Source: Zygaena filipendulae (lineage: Eukaryota; Arthropoda; Insecta; Lepidoptera; Zygaenidae). Taken from it: a stretch of DNA of 64,000 bases. Under the pieces are notes generated by a model. It made no database searches and had not been told where the DNA came from. It saw nothing but the letters and a program-made list of their open reading frames with translations. Shown in pieces: positions 1 through 10,800 of this stretch. Made by a program: the position numbers and the translations under genes. How positions within the stretch are numbered: the stretch's first letter is position 1; each line of letters begins with the position of its first letter. The stretch spans positions 402,001 through 466,000 of the forward strand of contig OU015666.1 in assembly GCA_907165275.2 (NCBI GenBank), read 5' to 3'.

Positions 1-2335
1 CCCCTGCAAATAGTCGACGCTTGATGGTCCTAGGTCCTTCAATCCTCGGCATCAGCCGCCCGAGTGCCTGACATCGAGCGACAGCCTTAGCAGTAACCGC
101 TTTAACATGAGGTAAAAAAGTCATAGACTTGTCGAGGAGCACTCCCAGGCACTTCACAGTGCATGCAGGTTGGATCCTTTGGCCTTGCACTGTGAAGTGG
201 AAAGGTAGGTGTTTCCTTCGACCAGTCACGACCATGACCTCAGTCTTCTCCGGTACTAAACAAAGACCCCGTTCTTCCATCCAGTCCCTGACCTGGCCCA
301 CCGCCGTGTTGCCCCTTGCCATAAGGCACTCTTCATGTTTGGCTGAGACAATTATTGTCAGGTCATCAGCGAATCCCACAACGCTAGTCCCCGGTGGCAT
401 CTGTATTCTTAGTACTCCATCGTACATAATATTCCACAGAAGTGAGGCCAGGACGGAGCCCTGGGGAACTCCTCTTCTGACCGCAACTTTCTCAGGACCA
501 AAGCAACTAGTGAACTCAATGAGTCGTTCCTCGAGATAAGAACCTATAACACGGATGAGATAGGGCTCAATTTTTCGGCGCAGGAGTTCGGCCATTATAT
601 GACACCACCTCGCTGAATTGAACGCATTCCGCACATCCACAGTAATGACCGCAGCGAACTTTCTTGTTCGCCAAGTTCCGCGCCGGGCACGTTCAATGGC
701 CCCACATATGGCTTTCAGAGCATCTACCGTGGATCTTGCTTTTCGAAAGCCATATTGGGACTCCGCTAGGTCACCCTTGCTTTTAAGATCTAGCGTCAGC
801 CTCTCCACAATCAGCCGCTCGAAGACTTTTCCCAGATGACTCAGGAGGCATATAGGCCGGTAAGCGTTTGGAGCCGTTAGCATTTCTTTGCCCGGTTTCT
901 TAAAAAGCACCAACTTGGCGTGCTTCCAAGCCTTCGGGAAGCGTCCCGTCGATAGACATGCGTTCATTAGTTCCAGCAGTGCCTCCGGGTAGGCCTCTCC
1001 AAAGACCTTTACAGCCACAGACGGTAGGTGGTCCGGTCCCGGTGCTTTCCCCGGCTTGAGTCGCGACAGGGCCAGCTGTAATTCCTCAGGAGTCAGAGGA
1101 TGCGGAGCTTTCGTAACTATAGGCAATTCCACCTTCATATCGACGTCGCCTGGAAAGAGCGCATCGACAATAGCGCGCACCTTTTCAGGCTGCAGAGTAT
1201 CCGTCGTGGGAGGGGCTCTCAATCGTTTAGTAACAATCTGGTAGCCCCTTCCCCATGGGTCGTTATTGAGTTGTTCCAGCGTCTCCTTCCAAGCGTCGCA
1301 CTTGGCTTTGGTTATAGCCTTCCTGAAGTTTTTTCGTGCATTGCCAAGCTCACTAGCGTGAAACTCGAGGTTTGCAGGTTTCGCTCTTTTTAAGGCTCTC
1401 CTTGCACGAGCGCATATTTCTCGCAGCTTAGCCATTTCAGGCTTCCACCAGTATACCTCCCTTGCCTGTCGTTGCTTGGGCTTCCTTGGCATTGCAACGT
1501 CGCAGCACTTTGCAAGCAGCGTAGCGACGCTGTATGCATACTTGTCTGGGTCGTGCGGTACCTGATTTCCCCCGATAAGTTCAACGCAGGCAATGAAAGT
1601 GCCTCTGTCGAATTTTCTGCTGATCCATCCGGTTTTTCTCTTTGCCGGCGGTCTTGCGTTTCGCTTGAGGCGGAAGAAGATATACTGGTGGTCGCTTAGC
1701 GTTTCTTCGTCCAAGACCTTCCATTCAGTAACCGAGCACATCGCGGAATCGTCCGCGAGAGTTAGGTCAAGTATGGACGCAGATGTTCCCCTGAGAAAAG
1801 TGGGTTTGCGGCCCGTGTTACAAACACATAGTCCACAGCTTGAGATCAGCTCAGCCACAAGGCGACCCCTCCAATCCTGCACAGGCGCTCCCCACTCTGC
1901 TGACTTAGCATTAAAGTCGCCAGCTACGATTTTTGGAAGAGGACATCTACCAATGCATTCAGCCAGGCGTTGCAGGTCCAGCGAGAACCTCTCAGGTTCA
2001 GCGTTCGGGGAGAAGTAGCAACTATAAATAGCAAACTTGCCTATCCTGACAGACACAAAGCCAGTCTCTCGGTCCAACAGTTCCATGTCGACATTCTCGG
2101 TTATTGCCACCGCCGCTCTGCTTGACAGGTCAGAAAACCAACCCTCGCCGACCGATGTTCTGTGGGGTTCGGAGATGATCGCAACGTTGATGCGTCGCTG
2201 CTTCATCTCCGCGAAAAGCAGATCTTGTGCGTTCCGGCAGTGGTTCAGGTTTATTTGGAGGAACCTTAGATCTCCATCTGCACTACGGCAAGCTCCAAGG
2301 GCCTTGGCGGTGGCGCTACCTCGTTTTTTGCCATG
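1..2335 (-). CDS. Retrotransposon ORF2: endonuclease-reverse transcriptase (partial, open at left edge)
   Basis: I read every codon of this frame from 2335 down to base 2 and found no stop, about 778 open codons. It encodes the enzyme that nicks the target and copies element RNA by target-primed reverse transcription. The N-terminal APE-type endonuclease shows NLNHC, IISEPHR, GDFNAKSAEWG (about 1901-1933) and LSDHQY. The reverse transcriptase shows VDVRNAFNSARW (about 610-650), GVPQGSVLA (about 446-472) and the catalytic FADD (362-373). The frame overlaps the end of ORF1 by about 70 nt in the -1 register. The first in-frame ATG is at 2206-2204, so translation may depend on frameshifting or reinitiation. 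R1-type ORF2 proteins are about 1000-1100 aa, so roughly 300 C-terminal residues lie outside. Confidence 0.9.
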
Positions 2336-4218
2336 TTATTGGTAGTTCGCCGGACAGGAACACCAGGCACGTTGACTTTCCAGGAAGGGCACAGCCTGGA
2401 CCCAATACGATGCCCAACCGACTCCATTCCCTTGTCGCGACACACCGGGCAAGATGGCACTGCTGTACAAACCCGTACTTTGTGATCAGTGCCCCCGCAC
2501 TTAACGCACATATTGCTCCGGTCTGGGCCCGGGCATCGAGCTGCACGGTGTCCGTATTCCAAGCAGCGGAAGCATTTGATGCGTTCCTCATATGGTCTCA
2601 CCGTCGCACGCATCCATCCCACACGAATTTTCTTTTCTTCAGCCAGTTTAGAAGCGTCAGCCTTCGGGAGCTCGACTATCGCGTTCTTATTGACCGAACC
2701 GCTGGTCCAGACCCGTTTGATAGCGAACTCCGTGTAGCGATCCTTGAGCGCGTCAATTATGTCAGCTTCCTCTGTATCGACATCGAGACCAGAGATGAGT
2801 ATCGCAGCCATGTCGCGTAGAGCCTTCACGTTTAGGTCAGGGCATGCTTCCACCACTGATCTCCTCACATCCTCGGCGCGGAAGTGATTTCCCTCCAACT
2901 CCAACAAGAGGTCTCCTTGTTGAGTCCTCCGCACCGAGGAGAAAGTAAGTCCACTTAAGTCGCCAGTGAGGCCAGATTTGACCTTCCTGAGTGCATCCGA
3001 GTAGCTGGTACCAGAGATACGGATCAAGACAGCTTCTGGTTTAGGTCTTGGTTCTCTAGCATCATTTCTGGACTTACACGGCTTGGGTGGCACTTTTATT
3101 TCACGACCCTTCTTCGAGCCTCTCGACACAGGAACTGATCTCAGCTCCGTTGGCAATCCGGTATTCTCAGCCAGAATTTCAGCCTCCTGTTGCCGTTCGC
3201 CATTATTCTTTCCTTTCTTCTTCTTTCTTCCCCGCTTTCTGTCCTTACTATGACAGTTGCTTTCCGTCGTATTGGGCTTAGGACTCGACAAAAGCTGTGT
3301 GCTGCGGAAAGCAGAGGACTGTGGCACTTCTTGAGTCAGCTCTGGGACCGCCATCACTTCGGGGAGACAGATAGGGCTCGGCTCCCCATAGACGATACCC
3401 ATGTAGGGGTCCCACTCTGGCCCGGTCATTTGGCTGATTATAGAGGTGTTTATTCCCACATCCACCCCATGGGGCGACGTGGTTGTGGCCTTCTCAAGCC
3501 GCTCATAGGACCTCTTCGCTTTTTTGGGCACAGCCTCTTGCTCTTCGTCCCTTTTGAGTCGAGCTATCAGAAGTCTAACTCGCACGTCACTCATCCTCTG
3601 ACAGAGACCCTGAATATTTTTAATCACCACTTTGATGTCTGTAGCAGTGCTACGATACGGGCCTTGCTTTTTCGATAGCAGATCATTGACATGGTCGACT
3701 TTTTCGGCCACAGAGATCCAGCAAGCCTCCTCTTCTCTCTCTAGCCTCTCGAGGTCCTCCGATGGGGTCTTTATTGGAGATTGTCGCTTCCGTTTTTGTT
3801 GTGCCGGTGTGCTAGCCAACGGGGAGTAGAAAGCCACCGGGCTGTTCTGTGGTGGTGAGCGCGCCAGGCTCTTCCTAGGCTTGAAGATTTCAGCATCTTG
3901 CAAGGACTCTGCTGTCTCCGTGGCAGTATCCGACTCCGTACTGCCGAAACGAGCTGCAGCCTGGCGAACCGGGCGACAGGGGCTGGCCACATCACTGTTG
4001 CAGGAGGTATAATAACTCGTGATAGTTCCCCTGCGAGTGGCAGGGGCTTCTGCGTCGTCCGAGTCTCGTGGCGAGGATGTTGCTTCGCTTTCAGGCTCCT
4101 TGCCTCGTTGAGCTCTCTCTTCTTTGCTTATACCTAAACTTAAATCTAGTCTGCTAACTAACTTATTATTTCTAAACCCACCCACCCGACCAAAGTTATC
4201 ATCCATTTTTGATCCCAC
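2266..4218 (-). CDS. Retrotransposon ORF1: Gag-like nucleic-acid-binding protein
   Basis: A 650-aa intact frame. The N-terminal half is charged and Ser/Pro-rich and probably disordered; a Glu/Arg/Leu-rich helical stretch (about EDLERLEREEEA) follows, then a Lys-rich patch (KKGRKKK-like). The C-terminal third carries three CCHC zinc knuckles at about residues 549-562 (CFRCLEYGHRAARC), 571-584 and 590-610. This triple-knuckle arrangement is typical of ORF1 in the R1 clade, where the protein binds element RNA to form the retrotransposition particle. The stop TAA (2268-2266) sits inside the ORF2 open frame. The ATG at 4218 is the first in the frame, and the upstream GC-rich leader has none continuing into it. 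Confidence 0.85.
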   Translation of the reverse strand: MGSKMDDNFGRVGGFRNNKLVSRLDLSLGISKEERAQRGKEPESEATSSPRDSDDAEAPATRRGTITSYYTSCNSDVASPCRPVRQAAARFGSTESDTATETAESLQDAEIFKPRKSLARSPPQNSPVAFYSPLASTPAQQKRKRQSPIKTPSEDLERLEREEEACWISVAEKVDHVNDLLSKKQGPYRSTATDIKVVIKNIQGLCQRMSDVRVRLLIARLKRDEEQEAVPKKAKRSYERLEKATTTSPHGVDVGINTSIISQMTGPEWDPYMGIVYGEPSPICLPEVMAVPELTQEVPQSSAFRSTQLLSSPKPNTTESNCHSKDRKRGRKKKKGKNNGERQQEAEILAENTGLPTELRSVPVSRGSKKGREIKVPPKPCKSRNDAREPRPKPEAVLIRISGTSYSDALRKVKSGLTGDLSGLTFSSVRRTQQGDLLLELEGNHFRAEDVRRSVVEACPDLNVKALRDMAAILISGLDVDTEEADIIDALKDRYTEFAIKRVWTSGSVNKNAIVELPKADASKLAEEKKIRVGWMRATVRPYEERIKCFRCLEYGHRAARCPGPDRSNMCVKCGGTDHKVRVCTAVPSCPVCRDKGMESVGHRIGSRLCPSWKVNVPGVPVRRTTNNMAKNEVAPPPRPLELAVVQMEI

Positions 4219-4752
4219 GAGTACGGGGGAAATAAGCGGTCAGCCCGGGCAGTGCCCCCTGTACCCGGGTAAGCCTTACGTTTAACGCCCTCAGGGGGAC
4301 GGCCGGTACCCTGTGGGCGAGCGCGCTAGAGACTGAACCTCCCATCAGCCATGCATCCCTTCACGACACGCTATCGCTTGAGATTCGGGGTAATTTTTTA
4401 TAGAGGTTTTCTTCCTCGCAATCCGGGCGGTCAAGCCAAGATCCTCGGTCCCACCCTAAGCCGCGAGACATGATCCACGACACTCGGGGTGGGATTACGA
4501 TATGCTAAGGGGTTCCGCTTGGCTTCACGACAGAAAAGTCGCTACTGAGCCCCCTCGCCACGACAAGGCGCGGACCCGGTTGAGGGGGAAAAGGGGACGG
4601 CGCGTACGCAGTCCCCACTACCAAAAATTACGCGTCCGAGTTATCCACATTAGGGATAATCGCAAGGGTCAACCCCACCGCAGTGCAATGGAGGGGCCTC
4701 GCCCTGGGGGAACCGCCTTCGTGATCACGGTGTCCCCTACGCCAGGTAAGTA

Positions 4753-4880
4753 AGTAAGTATCGGATGCCTACGTCATACAAAGAACACACCCTCCAAGTT
4801 TCAGGTCTCTACGATCAGTGGCTTAGGCTGTGCGTTGATCCATCAGTCATTCAGGACAAAGCATTTTATTTTTATATGTA
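4753..4880 (-). mobile_element. Helitron-like repeat fragment interrupted by the R1-clade element
   Basis: This piece matches 56470-56600 in reverse orientation, sharing TCGGATGCC, CCTCCAAGTTTCAGGTC, TCTACGATC and GTCATTCAGGACAAAGCAT. The match ends where the retrotransposon leader begins, so the retroelement appears to have landed inside this repeat. Confidence 0.6.
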
Positions 4881-4914
4881 TAGAAGAAGATAGGTATATT
4901 TTATAACGCCAAGA

Positions 4915-5015
4915 TTGACAAGTGGAACCCTGTGTCGATCTCCAGTGGGAATCGAACCCGGAACTTCTTGATTGGCGGGTAGGTATGGTGACCTACTGCT
5001 TCAATCAGGACGGGA
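4915..5015 (-). mobile_element. tRNA-like SINE relic
   Basis: On the minus strand GGGTTCGATTCCC (about 4946-4961) is a perfect Pol III B box. An A-box-like AGCAGTAGGTC lies upstream. The clover-leaf is not intact, so this is a tRNA-derived repeat head rather than a functional tRNA. Confidence 0.45.
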
Positions 5016-5829
5016 CATCGTAATAATGAAACACTTCATAAATTGCAAATTATTTGTAGCTTTCTCTGTTTCGTAGGAAAATGCGTTCTTATAGATAAAA
5101 GTTTTATAAGTAGTTTTACCTTTATAAACCAATGCAACGTCTGAATAGTTTTTTTAAATTCTACTAATTTTTGACTTTTTCTTCAGTAGTTTTCAAATAA
5201 AAGCTGGTTTTAAACATGTTTTTTTTATGTTTATACTCATTGATATACATAGGCGTTTTTACTGAAAGAAGCCGCTTCCGACTTGAGCTTTTTACATTGA
5301 AAACTTGGCGGTTTATTTTTGCATTTTCGTTTGATTTATGTATATTGTTGATTGTGACGGGGCATTGTTTGCCTTTATTGCGGCCGCTGCCCCTCTCGCA
5401 CGTTTTATGAGACTTCTTTAACTTGTTTAGCTCTCTTGCCATTTGTCCTGAGATCTTCGTAATGGTGTATTCTCGAAACAAATGAAACTTAGTTAAACTG
5501 TATACTTACCTAGCTATTTTGACTTTTTTTTTTAAATTTGATTCCTGGATGTTGTCAGTAATTCTTTAACATTCAAAGTAACACTCAGTAACATTGAATC
5601 TTGGGGTAGGGGTAATGTCCTGAAAAACTGACGCTTTTGGTGATAATATATGACCGTTCCGATCGTTCCGATATCCCAATGAGATGTGAGTACCTAATTT
5701 CTTAATGCCAACGACAAAATTGGATCAATAATGTCTGAAAAATTTAACCAAATGTCATAGATTACTAGAATAGATTTTTGGTTTGGTTTTGGACGGACGG
5801 ATGTGAACTACTTTTGAAAATCAAAATTC
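5016..5829. other. AT-rich intergenic stretch, no gene supported
   Basis: A lysine-rich minus-strand open frame (5164-5481, 105 aa) exists, but no domain is recognisable and there is no convincing promoter. Otherwise nothing is seen. Confidence 0.5.
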
Positions 5830-6003
5830 TAATGTTTGTCGGGCTGTCTGTTTGTTAACGGCTTACGGCCTTAACGGCTGAACCGATAACCATCAAATTT
5901 TGCATATACAGGGGTAGATACAGAGAAGAACTAGGGTACTTTTTATCACAGAATTTCCGCGGGAACTCCAAAATTTCCTTCGGTGAAACCGCGGGGCAAA
6001 CAA
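5830..6003 (+). mobile_element. Diverged Helitron-like (Lep1-type) repeat
   Basis: Carries the family order seen across the window: TGTTTGTTA, GGCTGAACCGAT, ATCAAATTTTGCATA, a run resembling GTACAGAGAAGGA, GGGTACTTTTTATC, CCGCGGGAACTCC and GTGAAACCGCGGGGCA. The 3' CTAGT terminus is degraded. Confidence 0.65.
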
Positions 6004-7352
6004 GGTACAAAAATGACAGCAGTGCCAAGTTCCCAGGTGTTTTAAACATGTTTTTAATACCTTCACTTGTTACTATTAACACTGTAATAAAATCTTAAAA
6101 GTCTATTCCAAACTACTTTTTATTGTCGGATCGAAAACAAACTTTGTATGTTAGTGTAGTTCGGATGACAAAGTAGTATTATTATGACACGGAGCTGATT
6201 TGATGATGGCGCCGGAAAATGCCTATGAGAGTTCATTAAACGACGCAACTCCATCAAATTGGGGTTTGCTTGATCGATTTTGGCAAATATGTACTCTGGT
6301 CCTAGATGATTGATGACTTTGTTTCTATCATTTTTCGGTTGCAATCAAAAACATGGCGGTTTTGCGATTATAATATTATGCACGTTTGGACAACAATATG
6401 GACTTACAGTATCGAGCAATCAACCAAAATTACCATAATACCTACTTCAAAAGTTATAGCTGTCTAAACATGATTAATTAATCACATTTTTATGATTGAA
6501 ACTGAAATATGATAGCAAACAAAAGTTACATAATGGCCCTGCGGGTGACTCTTAAAGCATTTTTTTAGTTCTTTTTTTACAATTTGAACTCATTTCTTAC
6601 TATGTACATTGTACAATGTACATAATATACTTAGTTAAATCTTAAGTTTTGACGCGTTATTTACGAACCACTTGCACTCGGGTATGTTTATATTAAGTTG
6701 TATAGGAATCCTTTGCAAACAACCTCATGTAATTTTCACTTGTGCAAACATAATGTTAACATATTTGTGGATTTGTGGATTGTACGTATGGCATATATAA
6801 TTATATTGACAAGTAAAGCCAGGCGTATTTACAATATATCTGCGTTCTCATTATACCAACCTATGGGTTATCGTTGACTGCTTTGATAATAATTAATTAA
6901 TATTAAATTATCTCAAAGGGCAAATTATATTTGTAATTAATAGCTACCGAAAATTGTATTTTGTGATATTAATTCGTAAAGCTTGTCATTGGATATGGAA
7001 AAAGAAAAATATGTATTTTTAAGTTATTTATTATAAAAACAAAAAATTTAATAATATAACATTTAATTTAGGTGTTAGATTAACACATAAGATGAAAGAT
7101 CTAATCATAAACATCCTACAAACGAATCACCTAATGTGTTTTCTTTAGCTTTTTCCAATTTATGATCGTGTCTTATTTAATATCATGTATAAAGATAATA
7201 TGTCTAAATATTTAAAAAGAGACTAGATAAACTATCACCCGTTACTATACTTACTTCTAGCAGGTACATACAATAACATATTATTTAAAACATCACAGTG
7301 CAAAGCCGAAAATCACGAATTTTATCTGAGGCGATAGATGAGCAATCAACCC
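6004..7352. other. AT-rich intergenic DNA with one perfect palindrome
   Basis: No coding potential is recognised. The only notable structure is a perfect 24-bp palindrome at 6601-6624 built from TATGTACATTGT and its reverse complement. Confidence 0.5.
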
Positions 7353-7445
7353 GGTTTACACCCGGTGCATGGGCTTAAATCCGATAAAAGCCTGTAAATG
7401 CCCAGTTTTAAATTAGGGTTTAAACCCAATCACCGGGTGTGAACC
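7353..7445. mobile_element. Miniature inverted-repeat element, about 93 bp
   Basis: Terminal inverted repeats GGTTTACACCCGGTG (7353-7367) and CACCGGGTGTGAACC (7431-7445) match at 14 of 15 positions. Pairing continues inward through GGGCTTAAA / TTTAAACCC. The family is not assigned; GTTTACACC ends are common in PIF/Harbinger MITEs. Confidence 0.45.
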
Positions 7446-7589
7446 ATCTAGCCCATCTATATCTGAGACAATTACAATTTACAACATATCAGGTTACACG
7501 CATCTGTTGCTTCTGCTACCTGTCAGCCGACATCGACATTTTGTTTTACCCATGATATTTTATCTTGGATAACAACAACCATCATTGGC

Positions 7590-7595
7590 TTTATT
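7590..7595 (-). terminator. Candidate poly(A) signal of the first carboxylesterase gene
   Basis: AATAAA on the minus strand about 205 nt beyond the stop codon at 7801. It is the only canonical hexamer noticed within a few hundred bases. No downstream GU-rich element was judged. Confidence 0.3.
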
Positions 7596-7800
7596 AAATT
7601 AATAATTAATTATAATGAAAAACATAGCTATAGAAGAAGGCTCAGCATGTCGCGTTGAAGTCTAATACAGAAAAACGAACCGCGTTGGTAAACTAGCGAA
7701 TTAGGTAATATACAATTCCCCTGACCGACATGACATTGTTTGTAAGTGATCAAATTATACATTAAATTTTCCGCGAAACGTACATCTTTTTTGGAAGATG

Positions 7801-10800
7801 TTATTTAGCAGTTAAATACTGGAATCCATAGTATTTCCTCCTGTGATTGGTGTATGTGTCGTTCCACAGCGCGACCGAGGCGTGGTCCCACAGCGGCCCG
7901 GTGGTCATGTGCTGGTCAATGACCAGCGCTGTGGGATCCCACGGCCGGCCCGGGCGCCAGCGCTCCGGGAACTGTGGACAGCTCTTTGGCGTTGGGTCAC
8001 TGGAAAATTAACGACGGTTGATTTAAAATCACAGCATAATTTCAACTCATTATATTAACTTATCAAAGATTTTGATGTTGTCTATCTACGGTCAAGGATC
8101 TATGTACCTATATAAAACAGAAGTGTACCGGATGCGTGCGTTCATTGCTAAAAAATTACGCAGCTGTAATCATTATTTTTGCTCCTGCAGCCAAAGATGC
8201 TTTACTTCACTTCAATGTAGTTATAGCATTAATGTTATAAAAGATCCTCACCCATATTTAGCGAAGTTCGTCCAGAGAGTAACTACACGCTCTATCATTT
8301 GGTTCTCCAGGTATCGTTGAGGGGTTGGGAAGGAGTGAGGCTTGAACATGTAGAACAGCTCGTCCGCATGGGAAGCTCCGCGGGAGTACCCGAAGCGAGA
8401 CACCATCTTAGGAATGTTCATATAACCGCTGTACTTAAACAAATAGTAATATATAGGTCGGTCGTTGGTCTGCGCGTACAAATGTGACTCGATCACAACG
8501 GGAAACTTGAAATGCAGATCCGAATACAAATCCACCAGTTCCATGATCAAATCGTCTTTTTCCATCGAGAAATAACGTTCCTTTACGATCTGTACAGTTT
8601 GGTTTCTTTCAATTTCATTTCTAAATACAAGATCTTTGTTGAACGTTTCAATCGGGTCGACTTGTTTTGCGCTCGTGCCGTAGTTCTTAGCCACGAAGTA
8701 TATGCCTTCGTTGTCGTTGTAGCCTATAATCATCGGCACTTTCGAATAGTTTCCAGATTTTATAACTTCAGCAGGATACTCAGTAATAACAGGTTCCACT
8801 CCAGGTATCTTGTTTTCCACACATGGAGCAAAAAGCATATCAGATGTGATGAAACCTTTATTTTTGCTGTTTTTGATTGCATTTATTAGTTGTGTGACTG
8901 ATTTCTTAGATAATATATCGTAAATCTTGTACGGGTCTTTGGTGTCGTGTCCGAATTCTTTGAGTAGAGATCTGGCTGTTTCAATCGGATTGTGTTGCAG
9001 TGCCCATGGTGCTAATGTCGAACCACTTTGTAGTATCGCTCTATTAAACAACCCTTTAGCAGCCGGTGATAGAATCATGAAAGAGGTGGACACAGACCCA
9101 GCACTTTCACCGAACAGCGTCACTTTGTCGGGATTTCCTCCGAACGCCCTGATATTTTCTTTGACCCACCTCAAAGCTGCTATCTGATCTTTCAAGCCAG
9201 CGTTTCCCGGGGCCTCTTTTATTCCCAGGCAAAGGAAACCTTCGACATTCAGTCTGTAATTGATTCCGACGAAAACTACGCCGTGCTCGACGAAATAATC
9301 ACCTCCGTAGAGAAAAGATGAGCCGGTTCCTTCTATGAAGCATCCTCCATGGATGTAGACCATCACCGGCAATAGCTTGTCGTATCTTCTGTTGACTGGC
9401 GTGTAGATGTTCAGTTTGAGGCAGTCAGGGTCCCCGACGACCACGGAACCGAACATCTTCTGGGGACATCGTGAGTTCTCATTCACCGCTTCGAATATCC
9501 CTTGCCATTTGGGTGGCGGTAACGGCGCCTGGAAAGACAATACCATATACTCGTATCTAGTTTTGTTATTACACTACCACATACCTACAATATAGAGATT
9601 TAAATAACTTTAGCACAAATAATAATTTTGAATCTTTCCATAGATAGCTACGATGTTTATTGCGATCAAAACGATTTTAATTATAACAAATCACTTTGCA
9701 TGTCATTAAATTTTTTTTGCTCGCAGTATTAATCTTGGCCAAATATCCTAATTTATAAAAATGCGAAAGTGAGTTTGTTTGTTTGTTAAGCTTTCACGCC
9801 TCACGCTCAACCGATTACCACGAAATTTTGCATACCCGTTGTCAGGGGCACAGAGAAGGGCATACTTTTATCCTGGAATTCCTGCGGGAACTCTGGAATT
9901 TCCGCGAGGAACAGCTAGTAAAATATACATTTGTGGGAGTCCAAGCTAAAAGATACGTCCTCGGCATTTAGTTTCCGAGATATAGGTTTTGTAAAGTTGG
10001 GTGAAAAATTCCATCCGCGATTTTAATTGGCTATTAATAAATGCTCAATTTTCTACAATTTCATATATCTTAATCTACAATAATATAAAAAATCTATGTA
10101 ACAAACAAGTGTGTGTTTTTTTTTCACTCGAACTTTTATACTATACTTTTTCTCAAATCAAGCTTTTTCAGAATTTCAACTTCAAATGTCTGATAAAAAA
10201 AAATTGTGCTAGTTTTTGAATATTTTTTCAATCCTTACTATCAATTGACTATTCTAAATAGCAAATTTAGTCTTAACTCAATATCTACTAGTACTTTTTT
10301 ACGTGGACGCCCACATTTGAAAATTTAATCCTATAATACTATGTAATCTATTCTAATATCATAAATGTGACTATTGGATGGATTTAGGGTTGCCAGGCGT
10401 CCGGATAAAGCCGGACATAGTTAGGCTTTTTGATTGTGTGTCCGGCCAAAATAAACGGTGTTCGGCTAGTCCGGCTTTTTTAGGCTTTTTACATTTCGCA
10501 AACGAGCGAGCGCCGAGCGTGGCCTTTAAGAAGAATATAAAAATATTAATGAATTGTTTATTTAGAATTTAATTTTGACTGATGGCTTAAGTATTAGACT
10601 GATTTGGCGACCTGGCAACCCTAGATGGATGGATGGATGTTTGGCTTAAAGGACATGTATCCATGGCCGTTAAATAAATTAAAAAAAAAAGGATGGATGT
10701 TTGTTACTCATTCAGACTCAGGCACACATATAGAACACCTATTATATAGTCTATCTATCTTTTTATCCCGATAGTCTTGCGGGAACTCCGAAATAACCGC

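Larger units (their letters stand above)
1..4752 (-). mobile_element. R1-clade non-LTR retrotransposon, truncated by the window edge
   Basis: A LINE-type element lies on the minus strand: a 5' leader (about 4219-4752, GC-rich), ORF1 (4218-2266) and ORF2 (from about 2335 to beyond base 1). Gag-like ORF1 with three CCHC knuckles, an APE-type endonuclease followed by reverse transcriptase with FADD, and a short ORF1/ORF2 overlap in the -1 frame fit the R1/TRAS/SART group. Neither frame contains a disabling stop, so the copy looks young. The 5' end abuts a Helitron-like repeat at about 4753. The 3' end is outside the window. Clade assignment is from motif memory; the LINE identity itself is firm. 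Confidence 0.88.

Noticed and set aside
129..3829. Several plus-strand open frames of 60-197 codons
   Set aside because: They are antisense to ORF1 and ORF2 of the minus-strand retrotransposon, whose protein motifs are unambiguous.
4946..4961. tRNA gene on the minus strand
   Set aside because: Only the B box is good; acceptor and D arms do not pair, so it is a SINE relic.
5164..5481. 105-codon lysine-rich minus-strand frame
   Set aside because: No domain, signal or convincing splice context; AT-rich composition alone can give Lys/Asn-rich frames.
8299..9595. Plus-strand frames across the esterase exons
   Set aside because: Opposite-strand shadows of carboxylesterase gene A; the same applies at 21496-21723 for gene B.
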